A stretch of DNA of 64,000 bases from the NCBI GenBank assembly GCA_015068605.1, contig SVKF01000009.1, positions 1 through 64,000 on the forward strand. Reading direction: 5' to 3'. Of this stretch, positions 51,834 to 60,923 are shown piece after piece. Under the pieces are notes generated by a model. That model was not told where the DNA came from. It searched no databases and was given only the letters and a program-made list of their open reading frames with translations. The DNA is from Oscillospiraceae bacterium (lineage in GTDB: Bacteria; Bacillota; Clostridia; Monoglobales; Monoglobaceae). Position numbers and translations under genes: made by a program. The stretch's first letter is position 1; each line of letters starts with the position of its first letter.

Positions 51834-52943
51834 ATGAAAATTCTTTTTACGGGTGGCGGAACAGCAGGGCATATAAACCCTGCAATAGCTATGGCGAACT
51901 ATATAAAGGAAAAGGATAGCAAAACAGAGATTTTATTTGTTGGAACGAAAGAGGGAATGGAGACAACCCTTGTTCCCAAAAGCGGATATGATATAGAATA
52001 TATAAAGGTTCACGGGTTTAAAAGAAGCTTAAGCCCGAAAAATCTGAAAAATCTTTTTGAGATTGTCGGAAGCATAAGAAAAACTAAAAAAATAATAAAG
52101 AGATTCAAGCCGGATGTTGCCGTGGGGACAGGCGGATATGTAACCGGACCTGTTTTAATGGCGGCATCGCAAATGAAAATACCAACACTTGTTCACGAAT
52201 CAAATGCATTTCCGGGTGTCACGGTTCGCCTTCTTTCGGGGAGGGTGGATGTTGTTGCACTTGCAATGGAAGATGCGAAGAAGCATATAAGCGGAGCGAA
52301 ACGCATTGAAATAACGGGAAATCCTTTAAGACCGGAATTGTTTGTAATAAACAAAAAGGAAGCGAGAGAGAAGCTCGGGCTTGATGACCGCCCGGTTATT
52401 CTTGTTTTTGGCGGAAGCCTCGGTGCGACATATTTTAATGAGCAGGTGGTAAACTGGATAGGCTCTCTCAAAGATAAAAATAAGTATCAGATAATTATGA
52501 GTGCCGGGAAAAATAACCAGTATGAAAATGTAAAAAAAATGCTCTCGGAACAAGGAATTAACCTTGAAATGCAGAAGAATATAAGAGTGCTGGAATATAT
52601 ATACGATATGGCGGCGGCGCTTAATGCCTGCGATTTGATTATCGGAAGGTCGGGAAGCTCTGTTTGTGAGATGACGGCTCTCGGCAAACCGTCGGTTTTA
52701 GTTCCGTCTCCAAATGTGGCGGGAAATCATCAGGAGTTTAATGCGCGTTTTATAGAAAAGAGCGGTGCGGCAAAGGTTATTCTTGAAAAGGATTTAAACG
52801 GAGAAATATTAGGAAAGAATGTTGATGACATTTTAGGCAGTCACTCTGTTTATCATGAGATGTCGGAGAGCGCGCTAAAAATAGGAATTAAGGACGCAAC
52901 GGAGCGTCTTTATGAAATCATAAATGAAATAACCGTGAAGTAA
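51834..52943 (+). CDS. murG: lipid II-forming GlcNAc transferase MurG
   Basis: 369 residues from the ATG at 51834, which lies about 10 nt after AAAGGA and begins exactly at the family's MKILFTGGGTAGHINPA; two other in-frame starts (GTG 51807, ATG 51825) would put the ribosome site too near or absent. GTGGYVTGPVLMAA is near 97 and the UDP-GlcNAc region IGRSGSSVCEMTALGKPS near 270. Adds GlcNAc to lipid I on the inner membrane face. Confidence 0.95.
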   Translation: MKILFTGGGTAGHINPAIAMANYIKEKDSKTEILFVGTKEGMETTLVPKSGYDIEYIKVHGFKRSLSPKNLKNLFEIVGSIRKTKKIIKRFKPDVAVGTGGYVTGPVLMAASQMKIPTLVHESNAFPGVTVRLLSGRVDVVALAMEDAKKHISGAKRIEITGNPLRPELFVINKKEAREKLGLDDRPVILVFGGSLGATYFNEQVVNWIGSLKDKNKYQIIMSAGKNNQYENVKKMLSEQGINLEMQKNIRVLEYIYDMAAALNACDLIIGRSGSSVCEMTALGKPSVLVPSPNVAGNHQEFNARFIEKSGAAKVILEKDLNGEILGKNVDDILGSHSVYHEMSESALKIGIKDATERLYEIINEITVK

Positions 52944-53006
52944 AAAGTAACCTAACCGATTATTATTGCATAAGATATATTGCAATAATTTTTCGGGGGT
53001 TAGAAT

Positions 53007-54263
53007 ATGAAGGTTCTTGAAATAAATGGAGGAAAACGGCTTTACGGAGAAACCACTGTTCAAGGTGCGAAAAATTCGGCTTTGCCTTGCCTTGCGGCAT
53101 CACTTTTAGGAAAGCGATGCGTTATACACAACTGTCCGAATTTAACAGATACTTATGCCTGTATAAAGATTATAAAAATGCTTGGGGCGAAGGCTGAACT
53201 GACCGGAAACACGGCAATAATTGAATCCGCTGAAGAGCTTAAAAGCTACAAGATTGATGATGCGCTTATGAAAGAGATGCGTTCGTCCATTATCTTTCTG
53301 GGTGCGATTTTGTCAAGGTGCAAGCAGGCTGAAATCAGCTATCCGGGAGGATGCTGTATCGGTGCAAGACCGATTGATATGCATCTTGATGCATTCAGGC
53401 AGATGGGGGTTGAAATTGAAGAAAGCTGCGGAAGGATTGTTTGCAATATTCCAAAGCTTAAAAGCTGCAGAATAAGATTGCCGTTTCCAAGCGTTGGTGC
53501 GACAGAAAATATAATGCTTTTAGGTGCGGCTTCGAATTGCGAAATCACTATTGAAAATGCCGCAAAAGAGCCTGAAATTATTGATTTGTTAAGCTTTATC
53601 AATTCTATGGGTGGCAATATAAATATGGATGATTGCGGGAATATTTATATAAAAGGTGTGGAGGAATTAGGTGGGACGGAATACCGCATAATTCCCGACC
53701 GTATTGCAACCTTGACCTATCTTTGCGGAATTGCAATGTGCGGTGGCTACGGCAGACTGAATTCAGCGAGATATGAACATATAAAAATTCCGATTGAAAT
53801 ACTTGAAGATATGGGCTGTGCTCTGGAAAAAGGCGAGAGCTATATAGAAATAAAAGCACCGGGGAGGCTAAAAAGTCCGGGGCTGATAAGCACGAGGCCA
53901 TATCCCATGTTTCCCACCGATGCACAAGCAGTTTTTATGGCAATGGCAACAAGGAGCAAAGGGAGAAGCTGTTTTATTGAAAATATATTTGAAAATCGTT
54001 TTCGCCATATTGATGAGCTGAAAAAGATGAGGGCATTGGTAAGTGCGAGAGGTAATCTTGCGTATGTTAAAGGAAGAAGAAAGCTGAAAAACGCTGATAT
54101 GGAGGCGAAAGACTTAAGAGGTGGAGCGGCATTGACTGTGGCGGCTCTTTCGGCAAAAGGCTTATCGACTGTGAGCGGTGTTGAATATATAGACAGAGGA
54201 TACGAAAATATAGAAAGGAGCTTTGGCGATTTGGGGGCAGAAATTATTCGCCGTGAAATGTAA
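53007..54263 (+). CDS. murA: UDP-GlcNAc 1-carboxyvinyltransferase MurA
   Basis: 418 residues. First committed step of peptidoglycan synthesis, moving enolpyruvate from PEP to UDP-GlcNAc. The active-site lysine is in QGAKNSALPCLAASLL (K22-like), and the fosfomycin-target cysteine is C116 in PGGCCIGARPID (E. coli C115), so the enzyme is expected to be fosfomycin sensitive. The RP-YPMFPTDAQA segment is also present. The stop TAA overlaps the next ATG (TAATG). Confidence 0.94.
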   Translation: MKVLEINGGKRLYGETTVQGAKNSALPCLAASLLGKRCVIHNCPNLTDTYACIKIIKMLGAKAELTGNTAIIESAEELKSYKIDDALMKEMRSSIIFLGAILSRCKQAEISYPGGCCIGARPIDMHLDAFRQMGVEIEESCGRIVCNIPKLKSCRIRLPFPSVGATENIMLLGAASNCEITIENAAKEPEIIDLLSFINSMGGNINMDDCGNIYIKGVEELGGTEYRIIPDRIATLTYLCGIAMCGGYGRLNSARYEHIKIPIEILEDMGCALEKGESYIEIKAPGRLKSPGLISTRPYPMFPTDAQAVFMAMATRSKGRSCFIENIFENRFRHIDELKKMRALVSARGNLAYVKGRRKLKNADMEAKDLRGGAALTVAALSAKGLSTVSGVEYIDRGYENIERSFGDLGAEIIRREM

Positions 54264-55171
54264 TGGATAAAGAGCAAGCTATCAGACAAAAACAGATAAT
54301 GCGTCGAAAACGAAAAATGCAGAAGCGGAAAAGAGTGTTTATTCTGACCTGCTTTATTGTGTGTAGCTTTGCTGTCCTTGCCCTTGTTTTTAAAGCTCCG
54401 TTTTTTGATATAAAAGGGATTACGGTAACGGGAAATAAAATGCTGAAAAAGGAAAAAATAATTGCCGCTTCTAAAATAGCTGTCGATGAAAACATTTTCA
54501 GTATGAGTATGTCCGGGGCAGAGGAGAAAATTATGCAAATGCCGTATGTTAAAAATGCAGAGGTTAAACGAGTTTTTCCGGATAAAATCAGTGTGAAGAT
54601 TGAAGAATGTGTGCCGAGGGCGTATATAAAACACGGCAAAAAGTATGTTGTAATTGATTCGGAAGGGAAAATTCTCGAGCTGGTTAAAGATACAAAAAAA
54701 CATAAGATTATGACTATAAACGGGCTGTCTCTTAAAAATACGGAGCCGGGAAAAAATATACTCGATAATGCCGACAGCAGAATAGAGTGCTGCGTGGATA
54801 CCCTTAAAATTCTTGAAAAGGTCAAATTTATCGATAAAATTATATCTCTTGATTTTACGCATTTAACAGCGATAAAAATGAATTATGAGGACCGTGTTTT
54901 TGTTAATTTGGGCAGCTATGAAAATTACGATGACTTTGAATATAAGGTGAAGGAGTGTAAACACATTATCAGTGAGGAATTGTCGGTTTATGAAAAAATT
55001 GAACTTGATTTTTCGATGGATAATGCCGTGAGCAGACCTTATGAAGACCCGGAGGAGCGAAAGAAGCGTCTTGAAGAAGAACGAAAGCAACGGGAAGAGG
55101 CGGAAAAGTTAGCCGAGGGAGATACTGAGGATGAGGAAGAAGAGGAAACGAGTACGGAGGCAGAAGAATGA
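54263..55171 (+). CDS. ftsQ: division protein FtsQ/DivIB
   Basis: 302 residues: a strongly basic cytosolic N-terminus, a membrane helix (about 28-46), then a POTRA domain (PFFDIKGITVTGNKMLKKEKI) and a beta domain. The C-terminal 35 residues are highly charged and acidic (KKRLEEERKQREEAEKL, then a run of glutamate), as in DivIB. It scaffolds FtsL and the septal PBP. ATG overlaps the murA stop by one base. Confidence 0.87.
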   Translation: MDKEQAIRQKQIMRRKRKMQKRKRVFILTCFIVCSFAVLALVFKAPFFDIKGITVTGNKMLKKEKIIAASKIAVDENIFSMSMSGAEEKIMQMPYVKNAEVKRVFPDKISVKIEECVPRAYIKHGKKYVVIDSEGKILELVKDTKKHKIMTINGLSLKNTEPGKNILDNADSRIECCVDTLKILEKVKFIDKIISLDFTHLTAIKMNYEDRVFVNLGSYENYDDFEYKVKECKHIISEELSVYEKIELDFSMDNAVSRPYEDPEERKKRLEEERKQREEAEKLAEGDTEDEEEEETSTEAEE

Positions 55172-55923
55172 TTAAAAGAAAATGGATTTTTGAATTTGCT
55201 ATATCTGTTTTGATTTTTGTGTTGGTTTTTGCATTTACATGGCAGTTTAAGGGTGTGAAGAAAAATACCGAAATAAGGAGTCGCGAAAAAATTGATAAAG
55301 CGGAAATTCAGCAAAGTCTGTATGATGCTATGGAAAAGAATGAAAAATTGAAGCTTGAAATTGAAAGTCTTAAGGAAGAGAATGTTGTGTTAAGAGATGA
55401 AACTGCAAGCGAAAATGACTATCTTTCCGTGATAAATGAGCGGCTTTCTCAAACAGAACTGTATGCAGGGCTTACGGACGTCAAAGGTAAAGGCTTGGTT
55501 ATAACAATGAAAGACGTTCCTTTGACGGGAGAAATGAAGGAAAGCGGTCTTTATAACAACTATGGGACGGTGCACGATATTAATATATTAAAAATTGTAA
55601 ACGAGCTTAAGGCGGCGGGGGCTGAGGCGATTTCCGTCAACGGGGAAAGAATTGTTGCGATGACGGAGGTGCGTTGTGTCGGACCTACGATTATGATAAA
55701 TCAGGAAAGAGTCGGTGCACCTTATGAAATAAAAGCAATTGGAGACCCGGATACATTAGAGAGCGCACTTCGGATGAATGGAGGGGCTATTGAGGAAGCT
55801 ACCAGAATATACGGCATAGCTGTCACAACAAAAAAAGAGGATGAAATTTTTATAGATAAGTATGTCGGGCTGACAAAGACGGACTATGCTGAAACCGCAG
55901 ACGAGAAAGGGGAAGAAAAATGA
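55168..55923 (+). CDS. DUF881 family protein (YlxW-like)
   Basis: 251 residues: membrane helix at residues 8-25, a coiled coil (about 35-80, EKNEKLKLEIESLKEENVVL), and an outward DUF881 domain (LTDVKGKGLVITMKD, NELKAAGAEAISVNGERI, CVGPTIMINQERVGAPYEI). The family is found in division clusters of Firmicutes and Actinobacteria; its role is unsettled. Starts 4 bp before the ftsQ stop. Confidence 0.86.
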   Translation: MIKRKWIFEFAISVLIFVLVFAFTWQFKGVKKNTEIRSREKIDKAEIQQSLYDAMEKNEKLKLEIESLKEENVVLRDETASENDYLSVINERLSQTELYAGLTDVKGKGLVITMKDVPLTGEMKESGLYNNYGTVHDINILKIVNELKAAGAEAISVNGERIVAMTEVRCVGPTIMINQERVGAPYEIKAIGDPDTLESALRMNGGAIEEATRIYGIAVTTKKEDEIFIDKYVGLTKTDYAETADEKGEEK

Positions 55924-56318
55924 TTGCAGTAACCATTGCTGTTATATTGGGCGTTCTTGCAGGATTGTATGTTCCGTATAATTTAAGTTCTGAAACCCTG
56001 CCTTATGTTGCGGTGGGATTGCTTGCGGTTATGGATACGGTTTTTGGCGGAATTTGGTCATATTTTGAAAGAAGATTTAATTTGACAATGTTCGTGTCCG
56101 GTCTTGTGAGTAATTCTATTTTGGCGATTTTATTTGTTTTGATGGGTAATAAACTTGGGCTTGACCTGAGTCTGGCGGTTGTTGTTGTTTTTGGCGTAAG
56201 GATATTTAATAATCTGTCAAGCATAAGACATTTTCTGTTCAAAAGATACTCAAGAAAAGAGAGAATCAGGGCAAGACTGCTTGAAGCGAGTACTCAAAAC
56301 CAAAAAAATGATGAATAA
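55920..56318 (+). CDS. sbp: small basic protein Sbp (DUF1290)
   Basis: 132 residues with three to four membrane helices. DUF1290 signatures: LGVLAGLYVPYNLS at the N-terminus, PYVAVGLLAVMDTVFGGIWSY, and FGVRIFNNLSSIRHFL. In Bacillus the gene (ylxX/sbp) also lies between DUF881 genes and ftsA/ftsZ. Overlaps the stop of the DUF881 gene by 4 bp. Function unknown. Confidence 0.87.
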   Translation: MIAVTIAVILGVLAGLYVPYNLSSETLPYVAVGLLAVMDTVFGGIWSYFERRFNLTMFVSGLVSNSILAILFVLMGNKLGLDLSLAVVVVFGVRIFNNLSSIRHFLFKRYSRKERIRARLLEASTQNQKNDE

Positions 56319-56333
56319 ATTTTCAATTTTGTA

Positions 56334-56362
56334 TTTACAAACCGAAAAAATAATAGTATAAT
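56334..56362 (+). promoter_or_regulatory. promoter of ftsZ
   Basis: TTTACA (56334-56339), 17-bp spacer, perfect TATAAT (56357-56362), giving ftsZ its own transcription besides the cluster read-through. Confidence 0.8.
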
Positions 56363-56426
56363 AAGATAATAGGTTTTATATGCAGAATTTTACTCGATGG
56401 GAAAATATATAAAGGAGGATATAGTT

Positions 56427-57716
56427 TTGATTGAATATGATACAAAGGTAACAAATCCGGCAAAGATAAAAGTTGTTGGTGTAGGTGGCGGCGGAAATAA
56501 TGCCGTTAATCGTATGATTGAGGCCGGAATTGAATGTGTTGAATTTATTGCGGTTAATACAGATAAGCAGGATTTGGGAATGTCAAATGCTGTCAATAAA
56601 ATTCAGATTGGTGAAAAGGTGACAAGAGGACTTGGCGCAGGTGCTGTTCCTGAAATCGGATATAAGGCGGCAGAGGAAAGCCGAGATGAAATTGCCGCTG
56701 CTTTAGAGGGAACAGATATGGTTTTTGTTACAGCCGGAATGGGTGGCGGAACAGGAACCGGTGCGGCTCCCGTTGTTGCTGAAATTGCTAAAGAAATGGG
56801 AATTTTGACTGTCGGAATAGTTACAAAGCCTTTCTGGTTTGAAGGCCCTCAAAGAGGAAAGAATGCCCTTTTGGGAATTGAAAATCTCAAAGAAGCGGTT
56901 GATACATTAGTTGTTATTCCGAATGATAAGCTTTTGGCACTTGCTGAAAATAAGACATCCTTGGTTGATTCATTCAAGATTGCTGATGAAATTTTAAGAC
57001 AGGGTGTTCAGGGTATTTCTGACCTTATTTCAAAGCCCGGTCTTATTAGTCTTGACTTTGCCGATGTTAAGACAATTATGAAGGGAACAGGCTATGCTCA
57101 TATGGGTATCGGTCGTGCGACGGGCGAAAACAGAGCTCATGATGCTGCGGCAAAAGCTATTAACAGTCCTTTGATTGAAACAACGATTACCGGTGCAAAA
57201 GGCATTATCATTAATGTTACCGGCGGCAGTGACCTTGGAATTATGGAAATTCAGACAGCTTCCGAGCTTGTAAATGAGGCTGCTGATAATGATGCAAACA
57301 TTATTCTCGGTGCTATGATTGATGAATCCTTGGGCGATGAAATTCAGATTACCGTTATTGCAACCGGATTTGATTCCGGAAGACCATCCCCTGTTATGAA
57401 ACCGAAAACCGGTGCAGGAACTTTCTTTACACCGGCTTCAACGATTGAAAGAAAAACTGAAAAACCTGTTATAACTCCATCTAACGGTTCTGTTTTCGGC
57501 GGAATTGCGAGAAGCATGGATGAGCTTAAGAGTGAAACGGCAAAAGCTCCGATTGCGGAGGAAGAAATTAAGCCGGTTGAGGCTCCTGAGGTTGAAAAAC
57601 CTTTTGAGAAACCCTTTGAAAGACCTTTCTCGAAACCAAAGAGTGGTATTTTCAACGGATTTAACGAAGATGACGGGATTGATGTTCCGGTATTCTTAAG
57701 AAAAAACAATGAATAA
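56427..57716 (+). CDS. ftsZ: cell division GTPase FtsZ
   Basis: 429 residues from the TTG at 56427, 8 nt after AAAGGAGG (56411-56418); an ATG at 56397 is in frame but sits before the ribosome site and lacks one of its own. Nucleotide-binding [13 protein letters not shown] near residue 18, tubulin signature [11 protein letters not shown] at 106-116, T7-loop [13 protein letters not shown] near 250. A long Pro/Glu-rich linker and C-terminal tail DVPVFLRKN that binds partner proteins. Forms the Z-ring. ftsA is not upstream. Confidence 0.95.
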   Translation: MIEYDTKVTNPAKIKVVGVGGGGNNAVNRMIEAGIECVEFIAVNTDKQDLGMSNAVNKIQIGEKVTRGLGAGAVPEIGYKAAEESRDEIAAALEGTDMVFVTAGMGGGTGTGAAPVVAEIAKEMGILTVGIVTKPFWFEGPQRGKNALLGIENLKEAVDTLVVIPNDKLLALAENKTSLVDSFKIADEILRQGVQGISDLISKPGLISLDFADVKTIMKGTGYAHMGIGRATGENRAHDAAAKAINSPLIETTITGAKGIIINVTGGSDLGIMEIQTASELVNEAADNDANIILGAMIDESLGDEIQITVIATGFDSGRPSPVMKPKTGAGTFFTPASTIERKTEKPVITPSNGSVFGGIARSMDELKSETAKAPIAEEEIKPVEAPEVEKPFEKPFERPFSKPKSGIFNGFNEDDGIDVPVFLRKNNE

Positions 57717-57730
57717 AATTAAGGCAGAAA

Positions 57731-57780
57731 CGACCCCCAAGTGTTAGATTTTTGGTCTAACTTTTGGGGGTCGATAATTT
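57731..57780. terminator. bidirectional terminator between ftsZ and the zinc-ribbon gene
   Basis: CGACCCCCAA (57731-57740) pairs with TTGGGGGTCG (57764-57773); an inner stem GTTAGA/TCTAAC is also present. Serves converging genes. Confidence 0.88.
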
Positions 57781-57798
57781 TACCGCGGCTTCACTTTG

Positions 57799-58173
57799 TT
57801 ATGATTTGCGATATTTTAATGTCTCTAAATTTATACTTATAGTTCGGATGTCTTCTGCCATTTCAAGAAATATCATAGTCAGGCATATTGAATAGAATGC
57901 CAAAATAAAAAAACAGACAAGAGATAAAATGCCAATAAAAAACATAGAAACTCCAATATTATCTATTTGTGTAAAGCAAAAGACTGCTGATAAAACACCG
58001 CTGAAACAGATTAATCCAAAGATAACCCATAAAAGTATTTTATAATTCCGTATCCAAAAGCTTGAATGTTTACAATCCTCATAATCAATTTGAATTTCAT
58101 AATTTGTACCGCAAAAAGCACAAAAAGATGCACCTTTTGGTAATTCGTGTCCACAACAGTTGCAATATCTCAT
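57799..58173 (-). CDS. zinc-ribbon membrane protein
   Basis: 124 residues. An N-terminal zinc ribbon (YCNCCGHELPKGASFCAFCG, two CX2C pairs), then two membrane helices (about 45-67 and 72-95) and a cytosolic helical tail. The layout is common in small Firmicute proteins of unknown role. Its promoter overlaps operator-like repeats shared with the divergent XRE regulator, which probably controls it. Ribosome site GGAGGAATAAA precedes the minus-strand start. Confidence 0.75.
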   Translation of the reverse strand: MRYCNCCGHELPKGASFCAFCGTNYEIQIDYEDCKHSSFWIRNYKILLWVIFGLICFSGVLSAVFCFTQIDNIGVSMFFIGILSLVCFFILAFYSICLTMIFLEMAEDIRTISINLETLKYRKS

Positions 58174-58216
58174 TTTATTCCTCCGATTTTAGGATTTTTC
58201 TGTCAAATTTTAAATA

Positions 58217-58255
58217 ATTATAACACATATGTATTAAAATGTCAACATATGTGTT
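58217..58255. promoter_or_regulatory. shared operator and minus-strand promoter
   Basis: Minus-strand TTGACA (complement 58240-58245), 17-bp spacer, TATAAT (complement 58217-58222). AACACATATGT (58222-58232) and ACATATGTGTT (58245-58255) form an 11-bp inverted repeat with 12 bp between arms, one arm in the spacer and one across the -35. Likely bound by the XRE protein at 58301. Confidence 0.78.
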
Positions 58256-58300
58256 CTAAAATTTTATTTTCCTCATTTATAATAATATTGAGGTGATAAA

Positions 58301-58537
58301 ATGTTTCAACCTGTTTTGGATTCAAAAATAGTAGGACAAGTAATAAATGAATTTAGAAAAAGAAAAGGAATATCCCAGGAGGTTTTAAGTGGGCTTGCGG
58401 ATATTGGCAGAACACATTTGAGTGCAATTGAAAGAGGAGAAAGAAAGCCTACTCTTGAAACCTTGTATAGAATATGTTCGGCAATGGATGTTTCTATGAG
58501 TGCTGTTGTTTCAGAAATTGAAAAGCGTATTAAATAA
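58301..58537 (+). CDS. XRE-family transcriptional regulator
   Basis: 78 residues. Cro/CI helix-turn-helix at residues 12-65: INEFRKRKGISQEVLSGLA, then THLSAIERGERKPTLETL. Divergent from the zinc-ribbon gene and separated from it by an inverted repeat, so it very likely regulates that gene. GAGGTG lies ahead of the ATG; a TATAAT at 58278 gives a very short leader. Confidence 0.88.
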   Translation: MFQPVLDSKIVGQVINEFRKRKGISQEVLSGLADIGRTHLSAIERGERKPTLETLYRICSAMDVSMSAVVSEIEKRIK

Positions 58538-58580
58538 AATATAGAGCGTGGCAATCATTGTCGCGCTCTATATTTATTTG
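58537..58580 (+). terminator. terminator of the XRE gene
   Basis: AAATATAGAGCG (58537-58548) pairs with CGCTCTATATTT (58564-58575), then ATTT. Confidence 0.8.
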
Positions 58581-58652
58581 GAAAATTAAGAATTATTTAT
58601 AAAAAGCTGTAAATACTATTCATAATTAAAATCCTAAAAAAGGAGTTTTGTT

Positions 58653-60908
58653 ATGACAGCAACACAGCTTATAAAAAATTATTGCGGAAGGGAAATTTCT
58701 CTTTGTAATGACGGCGAAATATATATGGCGATAGTCAGAACTATTCGTGAAATCGGCAGACAGAGACGAAAAAAAGAGTCGGGGAAAAAACTGTATTATA
58801 TTTCGGCTGAGTTTTTAATAGGCAGACTTTTGACCAACAATCTGATTAATCTCGGGATTTATGATGAAGTTAAAAAGCTTCTTTCAGACAACGGAAAAGA
58901 TATAGAGAAATATGAAGAAATGGAGGCAGAGCCATCTCTCGGGAATGGTGGACTTGGCAGACTTGCAGCGTGCTTTTTAGATTCTGTTGCAACACTTGAT
59001 TTATGTGGTGACGGGGTTGGAATTAACTATCATTTCGGGTTATTTAAACAGGTTTTCAGAGACAATCTTCAGAAAGAAGAGAAAAATCCGTGGCTCCTTG
59101 ATTCGGGATTTTTAGAGAAAGACGAAAAAACCTATAAGGTTGATTTTGGAGATTTCTCTGTTTTGGCAAGGCTTTACAATCTTGACATAGTCGGATATAT
59201 GGGTCGTGTTAATAAATTGCGCCTTTTTGATATTGACACGGTTGATGAAAAAATAGTCAAAGAGGGGATAGCTTTTGATAAAACAGATATCGAAAAAAAT
59301 CTGACTCTGTTTCTGTATCCCGATGACAGCGATGATAAGGGGAGACTGCTTCGTGCCTATCAGCAATATTTTATGGTGAGTGCAGGAGCACAGCTTATAA
59401 TTGATGAGTGCGAAAGCAGAGGCTGTAAGCTTTACGACCTTTATGATTATGCTGTAATTCAGATAAATGATACCCACCCGTCAATGATTATTCCTGAGCT
59501 AATAAGACTTTTAACAAAAAAGGGACTGAATGTTGATGATGCGATTGAGGTGGTCAGAAAAAGCTGTGCCTACACAAATCATACAATTTTATCAGAGGCT
59601 CTTGAAAAATGGGAGATAGGCTTTATAAAAAAGGTTGCTCCGGGGATTGTTCCCATTATTGAAATTCTTGACGACAGAGTCAGAAGAGGATTTGACGACA
59701 GCTTAGTTTCGATAATCGACAATAACGAAAAAATACACATGGCGAATATGGATATTCACTATTCAAAAAGTGTCAATGGTGTTGCGGCACTTCATACAGA
59801 AATTCTGAAAAATACGGAATTAAATAATTTTTACAGAATATATCCCGATAAGTTTAATAATAAAACAAACGGAATAACATTCAGAAGATGGCTGTATCAA
59901 GCAAATCCGGAGCTTACGGCGTTTTTGAAGGAGCTTATAGGTGACGGATTTATGAAAAATGCAAATGAACTTGAAAAGCTGAAAAAATATAAAGAGGATA
60001 AGGGCGTTCTGACAAGACTGATTCAGATAAAAAATACGAAAAAAGTACAGCTTAAAGAGTATATTTTCAAAATGCAAAATCGTGAAATGTTGGCAGAATC
60101 GGTTTTTGATATGCAGATTAAAAGGCTTCATGAATACAAAAGGCAACAGCTTAATGCGCTTTATCTTATTGATAAATATTTTGAAATCAAGGAAGGGGAA
60201 ATTCCCGAAGCTCCCATAACGGCGGTGTTTGGAGCAAAGGCTGCCCCTGCATATACCATTGCGAAGGATATTATTCATCTGATTTTATGTCTTGAGAAAA
60301 TATTTTTAAGTGATAAAGAGGTTTCCGAACATCTCAAAATTGTTATGGTCGAAAACTATAATGTTTCTTATGCTGAAAAGCTGATTCCTGCCTGCGACAT
60401 TTCCGAACAGATTTCTCTTGCATCGAAAGAGGCCAGTGGAACGGGAAATATGAAGTTTATATTAAACGGTGGTGTTATCCTCGGGACGATGGACGGAGCG
60501 AATGTTGAGATTTATGAAAAAGTCGGAAAGGAAAATATCTATATTTTCGGGGATGACAGTGAAACGGTTATAAAGCGATATAAGGATGGAAGCTATAAAC
60601 CATCGGAGTTTTATGAAAATAATAAAAGGATAAAACGGGCAGTTGACTTTATAACGGATGAGAAAATGATGCAAATCGGAAATGAAATTTGCCTCAGCCG
60701 TCTTAAAAATGAGCTTATAAACAAGGATTATTTTATGACATTCCCTGATTTTGAAAGCTATAAAAATGCAAGAGATAAAGCAATTTCGGATTATAACAAT
60801 AAAAATGAATGGGCAAAAAAGATGCTTATGAATATCAGCGGAAGCGGTTATTTTTCTTCGGACAGAACCATTGAGGAATATAACAGAGATATATGGCATC
60901 TCAAATAG
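58653..60908 (+). CDS. glgP: glycogen/maltodextrin phosphorylase
   Basis: 751 residues. Releases glucose-1-phosphate from the ends of glycogen or maltodextrin with phosphate and pyridoxal phosphate. N-terminal YYISAEFLIGRLLTNNL, EAEPSLGNGGLGRLAACFLDS and GVGINYHFGLFKQVF; catalytic region MQIKRLHEYKRQQLN and the PLP lysine K601 in EASGTGNMKFILNGG. About 50-90 residues shorter than E. coli enzymes, a length seen in Clostridia. AAAGGAG before the ATG. Leads an operon with a PTS permease and malQ. Confidence 0.95.
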   Translation: MTATQLIKNYCGREISLCNDGEIYMAIVRTIREIGRQRRKKESGKKLYYISAEFLIGRLLTNNLINLGIYDEVKKLLSDNGKDIEKYEEMEAEPSLGNGGLGRLAACFLDSVATLDLCGDGVGINYHFGLFKQVFRDNLQKEEKNPWLLDSGFLEKDEKTYKVDFGDFSVLARLYNLDIVGYMGRVNKLRLFDIDTVDEKIVKEGIAFDKTDIEKNLTLFLYPDDSDDKGRLLRAYQQYFMVSAGAQLIIDECESRGCKLYDLYDYAVIQINDTHPSMIIPELIRLLTKKGLNVDDAIEVVRKSCAYTNHTILSEALEKWEIGFIKKVAPGIVPIIEILDDRVRRGFDDSLVSIIDNNEKIHMANMDIHYSKSVNGVAALHTEILKNTELNNFYRIYPDKFNNKTNGITFRRWLYQANPELTAFLKELIGDGFMKNANELEKLKKYKEDKGVLTRLIQIKNTKKVQLKEYIFKMQNREMLAESVFDMQIKRLHEYKRQQLNALYLIDKYFEIKEGEIPEAPITAVFGAKAAPAYTIAKDIIHLILCLEKIFLSDKEVSEHLKIVMVENYNVSYAEKLIPACDISEQISLASKEASGTGNMKFILNGGVILGTMDGANVEIYEKVGKENIYIFGDDSETVIKRYKDGSYKPSEFYENNKRIKRAVDFITDEKMMQIGNEICLSRLKNELINKDYFMTFPDFESYKNARDKAISDYNNKNEWAKKMLMNISGSGYFSSDRTIEEYNRDIWHLK

Positions 60909-60923
60909 AGAAAGGAAATTTAT

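Noticed and set aside
53840-54862. 340-codon minus-strand frame opposite murA and ftsQ
   Set aside because: Both genes on the plus strand are conserved; the shadow has no family features.
56397-56426. ATG at 56397 as ftsZ start
   Set aside because: It precedes the AAAGGAGG site that fits the TTG at 56427; extra residues are unlike FtsZ N-termini.
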